From: Bacteroidota bacterium
GTDB taxonomy: Bacteria; Bacteroidota; Bacteroidia; NS11-12g; UBA955
Length of the DNA stretch: 7,763 nucleotides
Direction of reading: 5' to 3'
Assembly: GCA_947450015.1 (NCBI GenBank)
Contig: CANFUB010000114.1
Span: 1-7,763, forward strand
Part shown: piece by piece, positions 1-5,926 of the stretch
Position numbering within the stretch: position 1 is the stretch's first letter
Layout: each line of letters opens with the position of its first letter
Program-made: the position numbers and the translations under genes
The notes under the pieces: model-generated
What the model saw: only the letters and a program-made list of their open reading frames with translations
Told to the model about the DNA's origin: nothing
The model's database searches: none

Positions 1-389
1 ACACTTGTTAAAGTTTGTGTAACGTCAAGGTTGATGGCACTTGTAGTGTATTTTCCAACAACACCTATACTAGTCCAAGCGTCAATTCTGCTGCGAATAG
101 CACTGCTAATAAAATCGGCCGAGATTATGAAGGTACCACCTTTGTAATCAACACCTGCATATGTAAAATCTTTGCCATCTTTTACTTTGCCTTTGCCAAT
201 AATCCATTTAATAGGAACATGGTGTGTTTTTAGAAGTTCGTATACAAGTCCATATGGTTTTAAGCCATTTGCAATTGTTTGTGTACTTGTTCCCATGTTA
301 ATGATATATGAACCTGAGGGGAAAATTTCAGTTTGACTGTTAGCCCTAAAGGAAAATATAATAAAAAGGAAAATTAATAATCGTTTCAT
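1..389 (-). CDS. Secreted surface protein of unknown function, N-terminal part only
   Basis: The reading frame opens at the ATG at 389-387 and stays open for 129 codons to the window edge, so the C-terminus is missing. The protein begins with two basic residues and a hydrophobic stretch (MKRLLIFLFIIFSF), followed by a plausible signal peptidase I site after Asn-Ser, before Gln19. The mature part starts with PSGSYIINMG, then contains NGLKPYGLVYELLK (about residues 41-54), KWIIGKGKVKDG (about 61-72) and DYKGGTFII (about 81-89). From memory, this block resembles the N-terminus of large Bacteroidota exported proteins, many with repeats and a T9SS sorting tail; this could not be checked. The function is unknown. 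No consensus promoter is visible in 390-512, and the upstream gene is closed off by a strong terminator, so its transcription start is unclear. Confidence 0.8.
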   Translation of the reverse strand, partial: MKRLLIFLFIIFSFRANSQTEIFPSGSYIINMGTSTQTIANGLKPYGLVYELLKTHHVPIKWIIGKGKVKDGKDFTYAGVDYKGGTFIISADFISSAIRSRIDAWTSIGVVGKYTTSAINLDVTQTLTS

Positions 390-512
390 TTTAATTGGAT
401 AATGGTTACTCAATGTTTTTAATTTCATTGATTGGCAATTCATCTTTTTGTTGTGATTTTTTACGTGATGATTTAGTATTGAAAATTTTATAGCTGATTT
501 GTAATGCTTTTT

Positions 513-552
513 AAAAAAAGCCACCTGCATTACTGCAGGCGACTTCTTTTTA
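513..552. terminator. Bidirectional intrinsic terminator
   Basis: The 6-bp arms CCTGCA (524-529) and TGCAGG (534-539) enclose the loop TTAC. The stem continues through mismatches into A-rich sequence on the left and T-rich sequence on the right. Read on the minus strand, the hairpin ends in GGCTTTTTTT, which suits termination of the 569-1783 gene. The plus-strand side also ends in a T-run. It would insulate the 1-389 gene from the cargo gene upstream of it. Confidence 0.8.
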
Positions 553-568
553 ACACTACACTATAAAA

Positions 569-1783
569 CTATCTTTTGATAAATTTAGCAGATGTTAAGC
601 TGCCATCATTGTTTAATATATTTACGAAATAAATACCGTTCTCCAATTGTCTAATATCGAACTGAATGCTTGATCCATTGATGTTCGAAGGCATTGTTAA
701 AGCTACTGCTTTGCCATTCGCATCCATAATGCTGATTGCTGATTCAACTTCTACTGTTTCAGTTAAACTTACGTTTAAGTAATCTGAAGTTGGATTAGGG
801 TATACACTTACTGTGCTGATAACATTGTTCAATTTAATTTGTGCAATGTTGCTGAATCTGTAGTCACCATTTTCGTCAACCATTCTTAATTGGTAGTATA
901 CTGTAGTCGCTTTAATGTTAGATACATTTACATCAGAAAAATTGTAAGCGTTGATTTCATTGCTATTGCCTATTGCATTCACAGTTCCTATAGTGGTAAA
1001 GTTTTTACCGTCGATTGAACGTGTTACTTCAAATTGGTTTAAATTTTCTTCTGATGAAGTTGACCAGCTGATTTCACCATTGTTGTTATCAACTGTAGCT
1101 TCGAAGTTGTTTAAGGTTACAGGCAATGGCACAACCATAGCAGTAAAGGCTTTAAAGTAGAAAGAAGCTTGTCTTGTTGTGTTTGCAGTAACAATACCAA
1201 TGGTACCAACTCTTAATCTGAAAGAAGTAATGTTGGTGTAATTGATTTGTGCCATCGCAGCATAGTTGCTAGTGTCAATGTTGTTGAACTGAGTTGTAGC
1301 GCTTTTGAAGTATAACCAACTTGCATCTGAACCAGTTGTAATGGTTGAGTTTTTAATTAATTTAGTGGTAGCTGGCATCGATGCTCTAACAAATTCTCTG
1401 AAGGTATTGCTATTGCCCGGACCATCACAATCAACTATCGTCATTGAAACTGCGCTTTGCACATCAGCAGCTTTGTTTGAACTTTTAATAAAGTCGATTT
1501 TGAATTCTACATAGCTACTGTCATTTGCACTTGCAGTACTATTAGTATATCTGATATTTGGTTGCCAAGCGTATTTGTATACAGAAGAATCATCCATTAC
1601 ATCTACAGATGCATTTTTAGATGCTGTAACAGTTACGATAGCGTTAACACCAGGAGCAACACTTAAGAAAGTGTAAGTAGAACCCGATTTAGACGGATTT
1701 CTGAATTGGTATGTTTTTGCGGTCTGTGAAAAAGCGATGTTGCATATAGCAATCAAAGCAACGAGATTAAAAATTCGTTTCAT
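569..1783 (-). CDS. T9SS type A sorting domain-containing secreted protein
   Basis: This is a complete 404-residue protein. Residues 1-19 form a signal peptide with a basic start, a hydrophobic core, and a likely cut after Ala-Phe-Ser, before Gln20. Residues 20-215 are a Ser/Thr/Asn-rich beta-type region that I do not recognise. Residues 222-318 resemble a fibronectin III-like module common in Bacteroidota exported proteins: LNNFEA near 224, EISWSTSSEENLNQFEV at 237-253, and YYQLRMVDENG at 296-306. Residues 320-404 are the type A C-terminal sorting domain, with VYPNP at 327-331, an ENGIYFVNI block at 381-389, and a terminal KFIKR. The family is exported by Sec, crosses the outer membrane through T9SS, and is released or anchored after tail removal. 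The substrate or ligand is unknown; no catalytic motif is seen. It appears to be a single-gene transcript, with a promoter at 1842-1849 and the terminator at 513-552. Confidence 0.9.
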   Translation of the reverse strand: MKRIFNLVALIAICNIAFSQTAKTYQFRNPSKSGSTYTFLSVAPGVNAIVTVTASKNASVDVMDDSSVYKYAWQPNIRYTNSTASANDSSYVEFKIDFIKSSNKAADVQSAVSMTIVDCDGPGNSNTFREFVRASMPATTKLIKNSTITTGSDASWLYFKSATTQFNNIDTSNYAAMAQINYTNITSFRLRVGTIGIVTANTTRQASFYFKAFTAMVVPLPVTLNNFEATVDNNNGEISWSTSSEENLNQFEVTRSIDGKNFTTIGTVNAIGNSNEINAYNFSDVNVSNIKATTVYYQLRMVDENGDYRFSNIAQIKLNNVISTVSVYPNPTSDYLNVSLTETVEVESAISIMDANGKAVALTMPSNINGSSIQFDIRQLENGIYFVNILNNDGSLTSAKFIKR

Positions 1784-1841
1784 AGTGTTTTGTAGTTTAT
1801 TAGTTTTAATCTTAAAGGCGTTTTACTTCTTTAAGACGCCA

Positions 1842-1849
1842 CAAAGATA
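1842..1849 (-). promoter_or_regulatory. Bacteroidota -7 box for the T9SS cargo gene
   Basis: On the minus strand this reads TATCTTTG, a perfect TAnnTTTG match, about 60 bases upstream of the ATG at 1783. No TTG lies at the expected -33 distance (17-23 bases further upstream). Instead, the spacer is occupied by the palindrome at 1852-1869. The missing -33 element suggests a promoter that depends on, or is blocked by, a factor bound at the palindrome. Confidence 0.65.
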
Positions 1850-1851
1850 AT

Positions 1852-1869
1852 ATAGTACTTTTATACTAT
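1852..1869. promoter_or_regulatory. Candidate operator, palindrome copy 1 (TAGTA-N6-TACTA)
   Basis: ATAGTA (1852-1857) and TACTAT (1864-1869) are perfect 6-bp inverted arms around CTTTTA. The core 16 bases (1853-1868) match copy 2 at 5055-5070 at 15 of 16 positions. The site abuts the upstream edge of the -7 box at 1842-1849, in the spacer of the cargo gene promoter. Binding there would be expected to block RNA polymerase, or to remodel the spacer as MerR-type regulators do. Confidence 0.55.
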
Positions 1870-1945
1870 GTTAATAAAATAGGTATAAAATGGCCAAAAA
1901 ATATGTAACTAGCTGATAATCTTATTTATAAATTTTTTTGAATCT

Positions 1946-1961
1946 AAGTACTTTTACACAT
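1946..1961. promoter_or_regulatory. Degenerate copy of the TAGTA-N6-TACTA motif
   Basis: AAGTACTTTTACACAT matches copy 1 at 12 of 16 positions, with one well-kept half plus spacer (AGTACTTTTA) and a decayed second half. It lies 93 bases upstream of copy 1. It may be a weak secondary site or a chance resemblance in AT-rich DNA. Confidence 0.25.
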
Positions 1962-2118
1962 TTTAGGGTTTATTTTAGTAAAATGGTATTTAAAACTTGG
2001 TTAAATTGGGAGTAAAAACAAGTTCACTAAAATTGGAAATTGTAGGATCTGGTGAAAAATTGTATTTAGCAGAATTACATTGTTGAGGTATCCCAATATT
2101 AAAATCAGAGGATATAAA

Positions 2119-2150
2119 AAAACCCCATTTGAAAAAACAAATGGGGTTTT
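2119..2150 (-). terminator. Strong intrinsic terminator downstream of the small unknown gene
   Basis: AAAACCCCATTTG (2119-2131) and CAAATGGGGTTTT (2138-2150) form a perfect 13-bp stem around six A residues. In minus-strand RNA the GC-rich stem core is followed by seven U residues and then an AU-rich stretch, which fits a terminator for the gene ending at 2179. The plus-strand direction has only four T residues after the stem core, so it should be weaker. Confidence 0.9.
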
Positions 2151-2178
2151 GAAATAAGATTGAGTTATGCTGAAGCCT

Positions 2179-2430
2179 TTAAATTTCTTTGTCTAAATCA
2201 AAATTTCTACAATAGAAATTAGCGACATAACTTAGTGTTAATGGCTTGACATCTAGCGTGTTACCCATGTTATCTACCAAGACTTCAACAAAATAGTTGT
2301 AAATAGAATAAAGTTCTAATTTGAATCCTTTAGTAAGTTTTACTTCGCATACAAATAGTGACTTGTCACTCAAGATTTGCAACCTTGAGTTGTTGTTAAA
2401 AGTGTTTAATTCGAGTTGTGTAATCAGCAT
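2179..2430 (-). CDS. Small protein of unknown function (83 residues)
   Basis: I do not recognise this family with certainty. A longer frame opens at 2493 (104 residues), but a good promoter (TTG at 2491-2493, 19-base spacer, TACTTTTG at 2464-2471) lies inside its first 10 codons. I therefore place the start at the ATG at 2430-2428, about 30 bases after the expected transcription start. The 83-residue product starts MLITQLELNTF and is mainly alternating hydrophobic and polar, beta-type sequence (for example LFVCEVKLTKGFKLELYSIY and YFVEVLVDN). It ends acidic, FDLDKEI. There is no signal peptide or membrane segment with this start, so it is probably cytosolic. It lies 84 bases downstream of the fusion enzyme gene, on the same strand, but has its own promoter and a strong terminator. 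Some read-through from upstream is possible. Confidence 0.65.
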   Translation of the reverse strand: MLITQLELNTFNNNSRLQILSDKSLFVCEVKLTKGFKLELYSIYNYFVEVLVDNMGNTLDVKPLTLSYVANFYCRNFDLDKEI

Positions 2431-2463
2431 TATTTTAGTTTTGGATAGTTTTAAATTCCATAA

Positions 2464-2493
2464 CAAAAGTAAAAGAATAATTACTTTAAACAA
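2464..2493 (-). promoter_or_regulatory. Bacteroidota-type promoter for the small unknown gene
   Basis: On the minus strand, TTG (2493-2491), 19 bases, then TACTTTTG (2471-2464) match the TTG / TAnnTTTG consensus of the Bacteroidota primary sigma factor. The expected transcription start is near 2460. This site decides the start codon of the downstream gene. Confidence 0.7.
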
Positions 2494-2514
2494 AAATATT
2501 TTTAAATTTTACAA

Positions 2515-4980
2515 CTAATTGACAGCGTTTTCGCCCTCATAAACATTAACACTTTGATTACTTGATATTTGCATAGATTCTATTACAGCTGCATTAAAAT
2601 GGTCGTTGGCTTGCATATAGGCCACAGTTTTGTATGCATCTGCACCCATTCGACGTTTTTCCAAAGAAGCGGTAAATCCAAGATTTATTGAACTACATTT
2701 TAAATAATTAGCTCTCAAAATTACTTGGTATAGTGCCTGGCGATATACATTTATTTCATACTGTTCAGATTTGTCAACACCAATGAAGATAGCATTGTAA
2801 ACATCACCTGATTTGTAATTGAAAACAACAGCCACTTCTTTGCGTTCATTTTGATTTTCACCTGTTTTCAATTTTATAGATAACACTTCCCAATTTGGTG
2901 AATTGGCTATATTTTCAAATAATTTTATAGGTAAATCAAAGGTGTTTAGTTTAAAACTGCTACCTTTAATGTGGTTATATAGTTTATACCAGTGCTTAAC
3001 TTGTTCTTCTGTTGGGTTTTTTACTACCTCGCATTCAATTAAATTAACGTGTTTTAAAATTTGACCTCTAAAATGCTTTCTGGCTTTGTGTGTTAAGGAA
3101 GCAATAAATTCAGTTTCATTTGTCCAAGTTAAGTCTTGGTGAACATTTCGCTCAGGCATTTGTGTTTTGAAATAGCCATTGCCTAACATTGCTTTGTCCA
3201 ATTCTGCATTGCCATCATCAAAATCTCTTAGCATTATTGAACCCGCATTGTATTTTTTCATCAAAGCAGAAGCCATCCAATACAATTCGTTATATGCTTG
3301 TTTTTTGTATTCACTTTTCTCATTTACGTAAACATGCCCCCCTTCTGTCAATAGTGACCCAGTCATAACCATTAAGGAAGTTAGATAATATGGATCGCTA
3401 GTCTTTCTTATCATTTCAATTTTATGCGAAATGGTTTCATGTGAAAGCATATCATCTTTACAAAGGGCGGTTGTAAAGAAAGTTGCTAGAACAACTCTTT
3501 GGCTTTTATCCTTTACAATTAAATAATCAAACTCCCAATTGTTTTCAATTAAACTATTGTTCTTAAATGTCTTTTCAAGAAACAGCAGTCCTTCATAGTC
3601 AAAACTACCTTTTCCTTTGAATATAGTATCCCACTCATCCTTCTTGATTTCAGTAATGGATTGGTATTTTTCTAGAATTAAATTAGATGGCTTGATAATA
3701 GGCTGGAATGTGTCTTCTGTATTGGTTTCACCTGGATTATCAATTTTAAAGGCTTTGTAAATTTGATCTCTTGTTATATTTTGTTCAGTTAAGACTTCAT
3801 CAAAATGCCTTGCCATAGAGGTAATCATACCTTCTATTTGTTTAAATGTATGCAATCTAGTTATTGTAAATCTCACACCAGTGTTTTTCATTGGTACTGC
3901 TGGGAAAGCACCAAGGTTTGTGTAATAACCATCATCAAGCATTCTCTTAATTAACTGATACCCCACTTTTGGTAAGCAAACCCCAATAAAGAAAACAGGT
4001 GAATTTAGTTCCTTAATGAGTGGTAAGCCTGCTTTCTTAATCATAAGGTTAGCATACTTAATATTTTCTTGCAAATCTTCCTGCATCTTTACTATTTCGC
4101 TTGATAGATGAATATCTGCTGCAGCTAAAGCTGCACCTAAGGCTGCAGGCTGCATGGGTCCTGAAGTAATCATTGGTCCACCACATGTTCTAACCAGACT
4201 TGCCATTTTTTCATTTGGGAATATCATTGCTCCACCGCCACTTGCAAAGGCTTTATTCAAACTTGTTGTCAAAACCATTCTTTCGTGCAAATCATGATTT
4301 TGCAAAACAAATCCCCTACCGTTCTTACCAAAACTGCTCATTCCATGCGCATCGTCTACGTAAAAATTAAATTTGGGATACTTATCTAATAAATCATAAA
4401 TGGCATCTATAGGGGCTCCATCACCATACATTGAATAAATACCATCTGCCATGTACCAAACCTTTTCGTATTTCTTACTAAGTTGAATAATTCTATCCTC
4501 CAATAAGTCCATTCTATTATGTCTCAGTAATTCAATATGAATTCCCTTAGGTTTTAATAGGGTTGTTGCTGTTTGAATGGAGCTGTGAACTTGATGATCT
4601 AGGATAACAGCATCCTTTTCTCCTATTATAACAGGTAAAGTAGAAATGTGCCCAAGCGTGGTGGTTGGGGTAACAACACAATAACCTCCGAACAATTGGT
4701 TTAACTTAGATTCAAGTTGTTGATAATGTATAGAGGATAAGTAGGCCCTAGATGCTGAAAATTGTGTTCCATAACCTTCCAAAGCTTTAATTGCACCAGC
4801 CTTTAATCGCGGGTCAAATTCTAAACCAAGATAGCTACAAGAGCTAAAATTGACTAGTTCTTTGTCGTTGATTTTTAGCATATTACCTTCTAACATTTCG
4901 TTTGAAACATTTAGGTGTAAGATGCCGCTGTTCTTTCCATCGGTAATCACATCATTGATGGTAGTAAGAAAATTGTTCAT
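2515..4980 (-). CDS. Alpha-oxoamine synthase fused to a GNAT-like acyltransferase region
   Basis: This 821-residue protein is about twice the usual length of its N-terminal family. Residues 1-395 are a fold-type I PLP enzyme of the alpha-oxoamine synthase family (BioF, Kbl, serine palmitoyltransferase), which condenses an amino acid with an acyl thioester and releases CO2. Key positions are visible: NFSSCSYLGL (44-53), the PLP-stacking His132 in DHQVHSS, Asp209 and His212 in VDDAHG, the Schiff-base Lys243 in TTSLNKAF, TSGPMQPAA (272-280) and GVRFTITRLHT (368-378). Residues 396-440 look like a linker. Residues 440-800 resemble GNAT-fold acyltransferases of the FemAB/BioF2-like type, with a basic KARKHFRGQ segment (632-640) and a conserved-looking end, INLGFTASLEKRRMGA (765-780). 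No signal peptide or membrane segment is seen, so it should be cytosolic. One-polypeptide condensation plus N-acylation, giving a ceramide- or sulfonolipid-like product, is an inference. The amino acid substrate cannot be read from sequence. Confidence 0.85.
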   Translation of the reverse strand: MNNFLTTINDVITDGKNSGILHLNVSNEMLEGNMLKINDKELVNFSSCSYLGLEFDPRLKAGAIKALEGYGTQFSASRAYLSSIHYQQLESKLNQLFGGYCVVTPTTTLGHISTLPVIIGEKDAVILDHQVHSSIQTATTLLKPKGIHIELLRHNRMDLLEDRIIQLSKKYEKVWYMADGIYSMYGDGAPIDAIYDLLDKYPKFNFYVDDAHGMSSFGKNGRGFVLQNHDLHERMVLTTSLNKAFASGGGAMIFPNEKMASLVRTCGGPMITSGPMQPAALGAALAAADIHLSSEIVKMQEDLQENIKYANLMIKKAGLPLIKELNSPVFFIGVCLPKVGYQLIKRMLDDGYYTNLGAFPAVPMKNTGVRFTITRLHTFKQIEGMITSMARHFDEVLTEQNITRDQIYKAFKIDNPGETNTEDTFQPIIKPSNLILEKYQSITEIKKDEWDTIFKGKGSFDYEGLLFLEKTFKNNSLIENNWEFDYLIVKDKSQRVVLATFFTTALCKDDMLSHETISHKIEMIRKTSDPYYLTSLMVMTGSLLTEGGHVYVNEKSEYKKQAYNELYWMASALMKKYNAGSIMLRDFDDGNAELDKAMLGNGYFKTQMPERNVHQDLTWTNETEFIASLTHKARKHFRGQILKHVNLIECEVVKNPTEEQVKHWYKLYNHIKGSSFKLNTFDLPIKLFENIANSPNWEVLSIKLKTGENQNERKEVAVVFNYKSGDVYNAIFIGVDKSEQYEINVYRQALYQVILRANYLKCSSINLGFTASLEKRRMGADAYKTVAYMQANDHFNAAVIESMQISSNQSVNVYEGENAVN

Positions 4981-5006
4981 AACTTATGGATAATTAATTA
5001 TTGATA

Positions 5007-5036
5007 CAAAGATGGGGGATTAAAATCAATATTCAA
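5007..5036 (-). promoter_or_regulatory. Promoter for the fusion enzyme gene
   Basis: On the minus strand, TTG (5036-5034), 19 bases, then CATCTTTG (5014-5007) match the Bacteroidota consensus except for the first T of TAnnTTTG. The expected transcription start is near 5003, giving a leader of about 20-25 bases before the ATG at 4980. Palindrome copy 2 lies about 20 bases upstream of the TTG. Confidence 0.65.
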
Positions 5037-5054
5037 ACAGTTTTCAACATTTTT

Positions 5055-5070
5055 TAGTACTTTTTTACTA
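5055..5070. promoter_or_regulatory. Candidate operator, palindrome copy 2 (TAGTA-N6-TACTA)
   Basis: TAGTACTTTTTTACTA has perfect 5-bp arms with six bases between them and differs from copy 1 at a single position. Its centre (about 5062) is roughly 60 bases upstream of the expected start of the fusion enzyme transcript. In known Crp-family promoters, that distance is typical of an activator that contacts RNA polymerase from upstream. Confidence 0.55.
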
Positions 5071-5245
5071 GGCCCATGTGTTTTTTTAATCTAAGAATAT
5101 GAAAATAAACAAATTACATTTTAAAAAAAATATTTGAATTATAAATGCCTGTTTTCAAATACTTTAATTTATTTTTTTGATCAATTTTGCTCTTTTTTCA
5201 TCTCCGTTTAGTCAATTAACTACATCCATTTTTTTCAATTTTAAT

Positions 5246-5263
5246 CTAGTATTTTAATACTAG
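5246..5263. promoter_or_regulatory. Candidate operator, palindrome copy 3 (TAGTA-N6-TACTA)
   Basis: CTAGTATTTTAATACTAG is the most symmetric copy: 8-bp arms around a central TT, containing the same TAGTA-N6-TACTA core at 5247-5262. It lies mid-way in the divergent region, about 220 bases before the expected start of the STAS operon transcript. A run of seven T residues follows on the plus strand, so a weak terminator is a less likely alternative. Confidence 0.5.
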
Positions 5264-5462
5264 TTTTTTTCATTAAATTTACATTATTAATCTATTAATC
5301 ATGTTTTTATATTTTATTTATAAATAATATTATTTTTATTAAAAGACTCTAAATTGTAAACAATCTGTTTTTGTTAATAAAATGTTATTGGATTTAAGGT
5401 TCCGTTATTCCTGAAAATTTGTTCGACATTTTGAAAAACAAGAATAAAATTCATTTTATTCC

Positions 5463-5470
5463 TATATTTG
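5463..5470 (+). promoter_or_regulatory. Bacteroidota -7 box for the STAS-kinase-regulator operon
   Basis: TATATTTG is a perfect TAnnTTTG match 23 bases before the ATG at 5494. No TTG lies 17-23 bases upstream; the nearest, at 5431-5433, is 29 bases away. The promoter may therefore be weak or need an activator. Its position argues against translation from the upstream ATG at 5419. Confidence 0.55.
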
Positions 5471-5493
5471 CATTTAATACAGCAAATATTAAA

Positions 5494-5880
5494 ATGACCA
5501 AAGCGATGGAAATTTATGAAAATCAACAAATTAAGATGGAGATTATAGATGGCATAATTCATGCCCACTATAAAGCAGGTCTTAAAATTACCCTACCAGA
5601 TGCAAAAACAATCGTTGCAGAGCGATTGAAATTATTAAAAAGCAGAGTGCTTCCAGGACTTGTTCTGGATGGTGGTGTAGTAAGTATGGACAAAGCAGCC
5701 CGCGACTATTTTTCATCACCAGAAGGAATTCAGGGATTAAAATCAGTAGCAATTGTTGAAAATTCTTTCTTTAGCAAGATGTTGATCAACTTTTTCATGC
5801 GCATTACCAATGCCTCTATTAAAGTGAAAGCTTTTAGCAACGAGGTAGAAGCTTTGGAGTGGTTAAAAAAAGATGCGTAA
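5494..5880 (+). CDS. STAS/SEC14-like domain protein (DUF7793-type)
   Basis: An open frame begins at 5419, but the -7 box at 5463-5470 lies inside it. I therefore take the ATG at 5494 (128 residues); the ATG at 5506 is also possible. The product has the layout of small Bacteroidota STAS/SEC14-like proteins: a short strand pair at the start (IYENQQIKMEIIDGIIHAHY), a helix with AKTIVAERLKLL (about 38-49), the core strand LPGLVLDGGVVSMDKAARDYF (about 53-73), a strand with KSVAIVEN (about 83-90), then SKMLINFFMRI and a final VEALEWLKK helix. The family is soluble and usually acts by protein-protein or small ligand binding, as in anti-sigma antagonists. No clear phosphorylatable Ser of the SpoIIAA type can be assigned. 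It leads an operon with a histidine kinase 46 bases downstream, so a role in sensing or tuning that kinase is inferred. Confidence 0.75.
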   Translation: MTKAMEIYENQQIKMEIIDGIIHAHYKAGLKITLPDAKTIVAERLKLLKSRVLPGLVLDGGVVSMDKAARDYFSSPEGIQGLKSVAIVENSFFSKMLINFFMRITNASIKVKAFSNEVEALEWLKKDA

Positions 5881-5926
5881 ACTAAATTAACACTCTAAAC
5901 AATTGACTGTATTAAAATAACTAGAC

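Larger units (their letters stand above)
1784..2118. other. Gene-poor intergenic region upstream of the cargo gene
   Basis: No convincing gene is present. The region contains the cargo gene leader and -7 box, overlapping inverted repeats in the leader (1811-1840), the TAGTA-N6-TACTA palindrome (1852-1869) and a degenerate copy (1946-1961). Positions 1965-2118 hold only AT-rich sequence and a 30-codon open frame (1994-2086) without a credible start. Confidence 0.6.
4981..5493. other. Very AT-rich divergent intergenic region
   Basis: This 513-base stretch separates the leftward fusion enzyme gene from the rightward signalling operon. It holds both promoters (5007-5036 minus, 5463-5470 plus), palindrome copies 2 and 3, an AT-only 14-base palindrome (5322-5335) and many T- and A-runs. 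A long frame reaching back to 5419 overlaps the -7 box and is unlikely to be translated there. I see no other gene or RNA in it. Confidence 0.65.

Noticed and set aside
951..1514. Plus-strand open frames at 951-1160 and 1305-1514
   Set aside because: They are antisense to the cargo protein, have no promoter or start context, and reflect that gene's codon bias.
1537..1547. TACTA-T-TAGTA inside the T9SS cargo gene
   Set aside because: Its orientation and spacing differ from the intergenic palindromes, and it falls in Ser/Thr/Asn codons where such strings arise easily.
1994..2086. A 30-codon plus-strand open frame ending in GSGEKLYLAELHC
   Set aside because: It has no ATG, no promoter-like site at a sensible distance and no codon pattern beyond chance. 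It could be a gene relic but cannot be supported.
5177..5184. TTGATCAA, resembling fused Fnr half-sites
   Set aside because: The Fnr site needs four bases between TTGAT and ATCAA; here the halves overlap, so the spacing is wrong.
5322..5335. A 14-base perfect palindrome made only of A and T
   Set aside because: Palindromes of this kind are expected by chance in DNA with this AT content, and it has no second copy.
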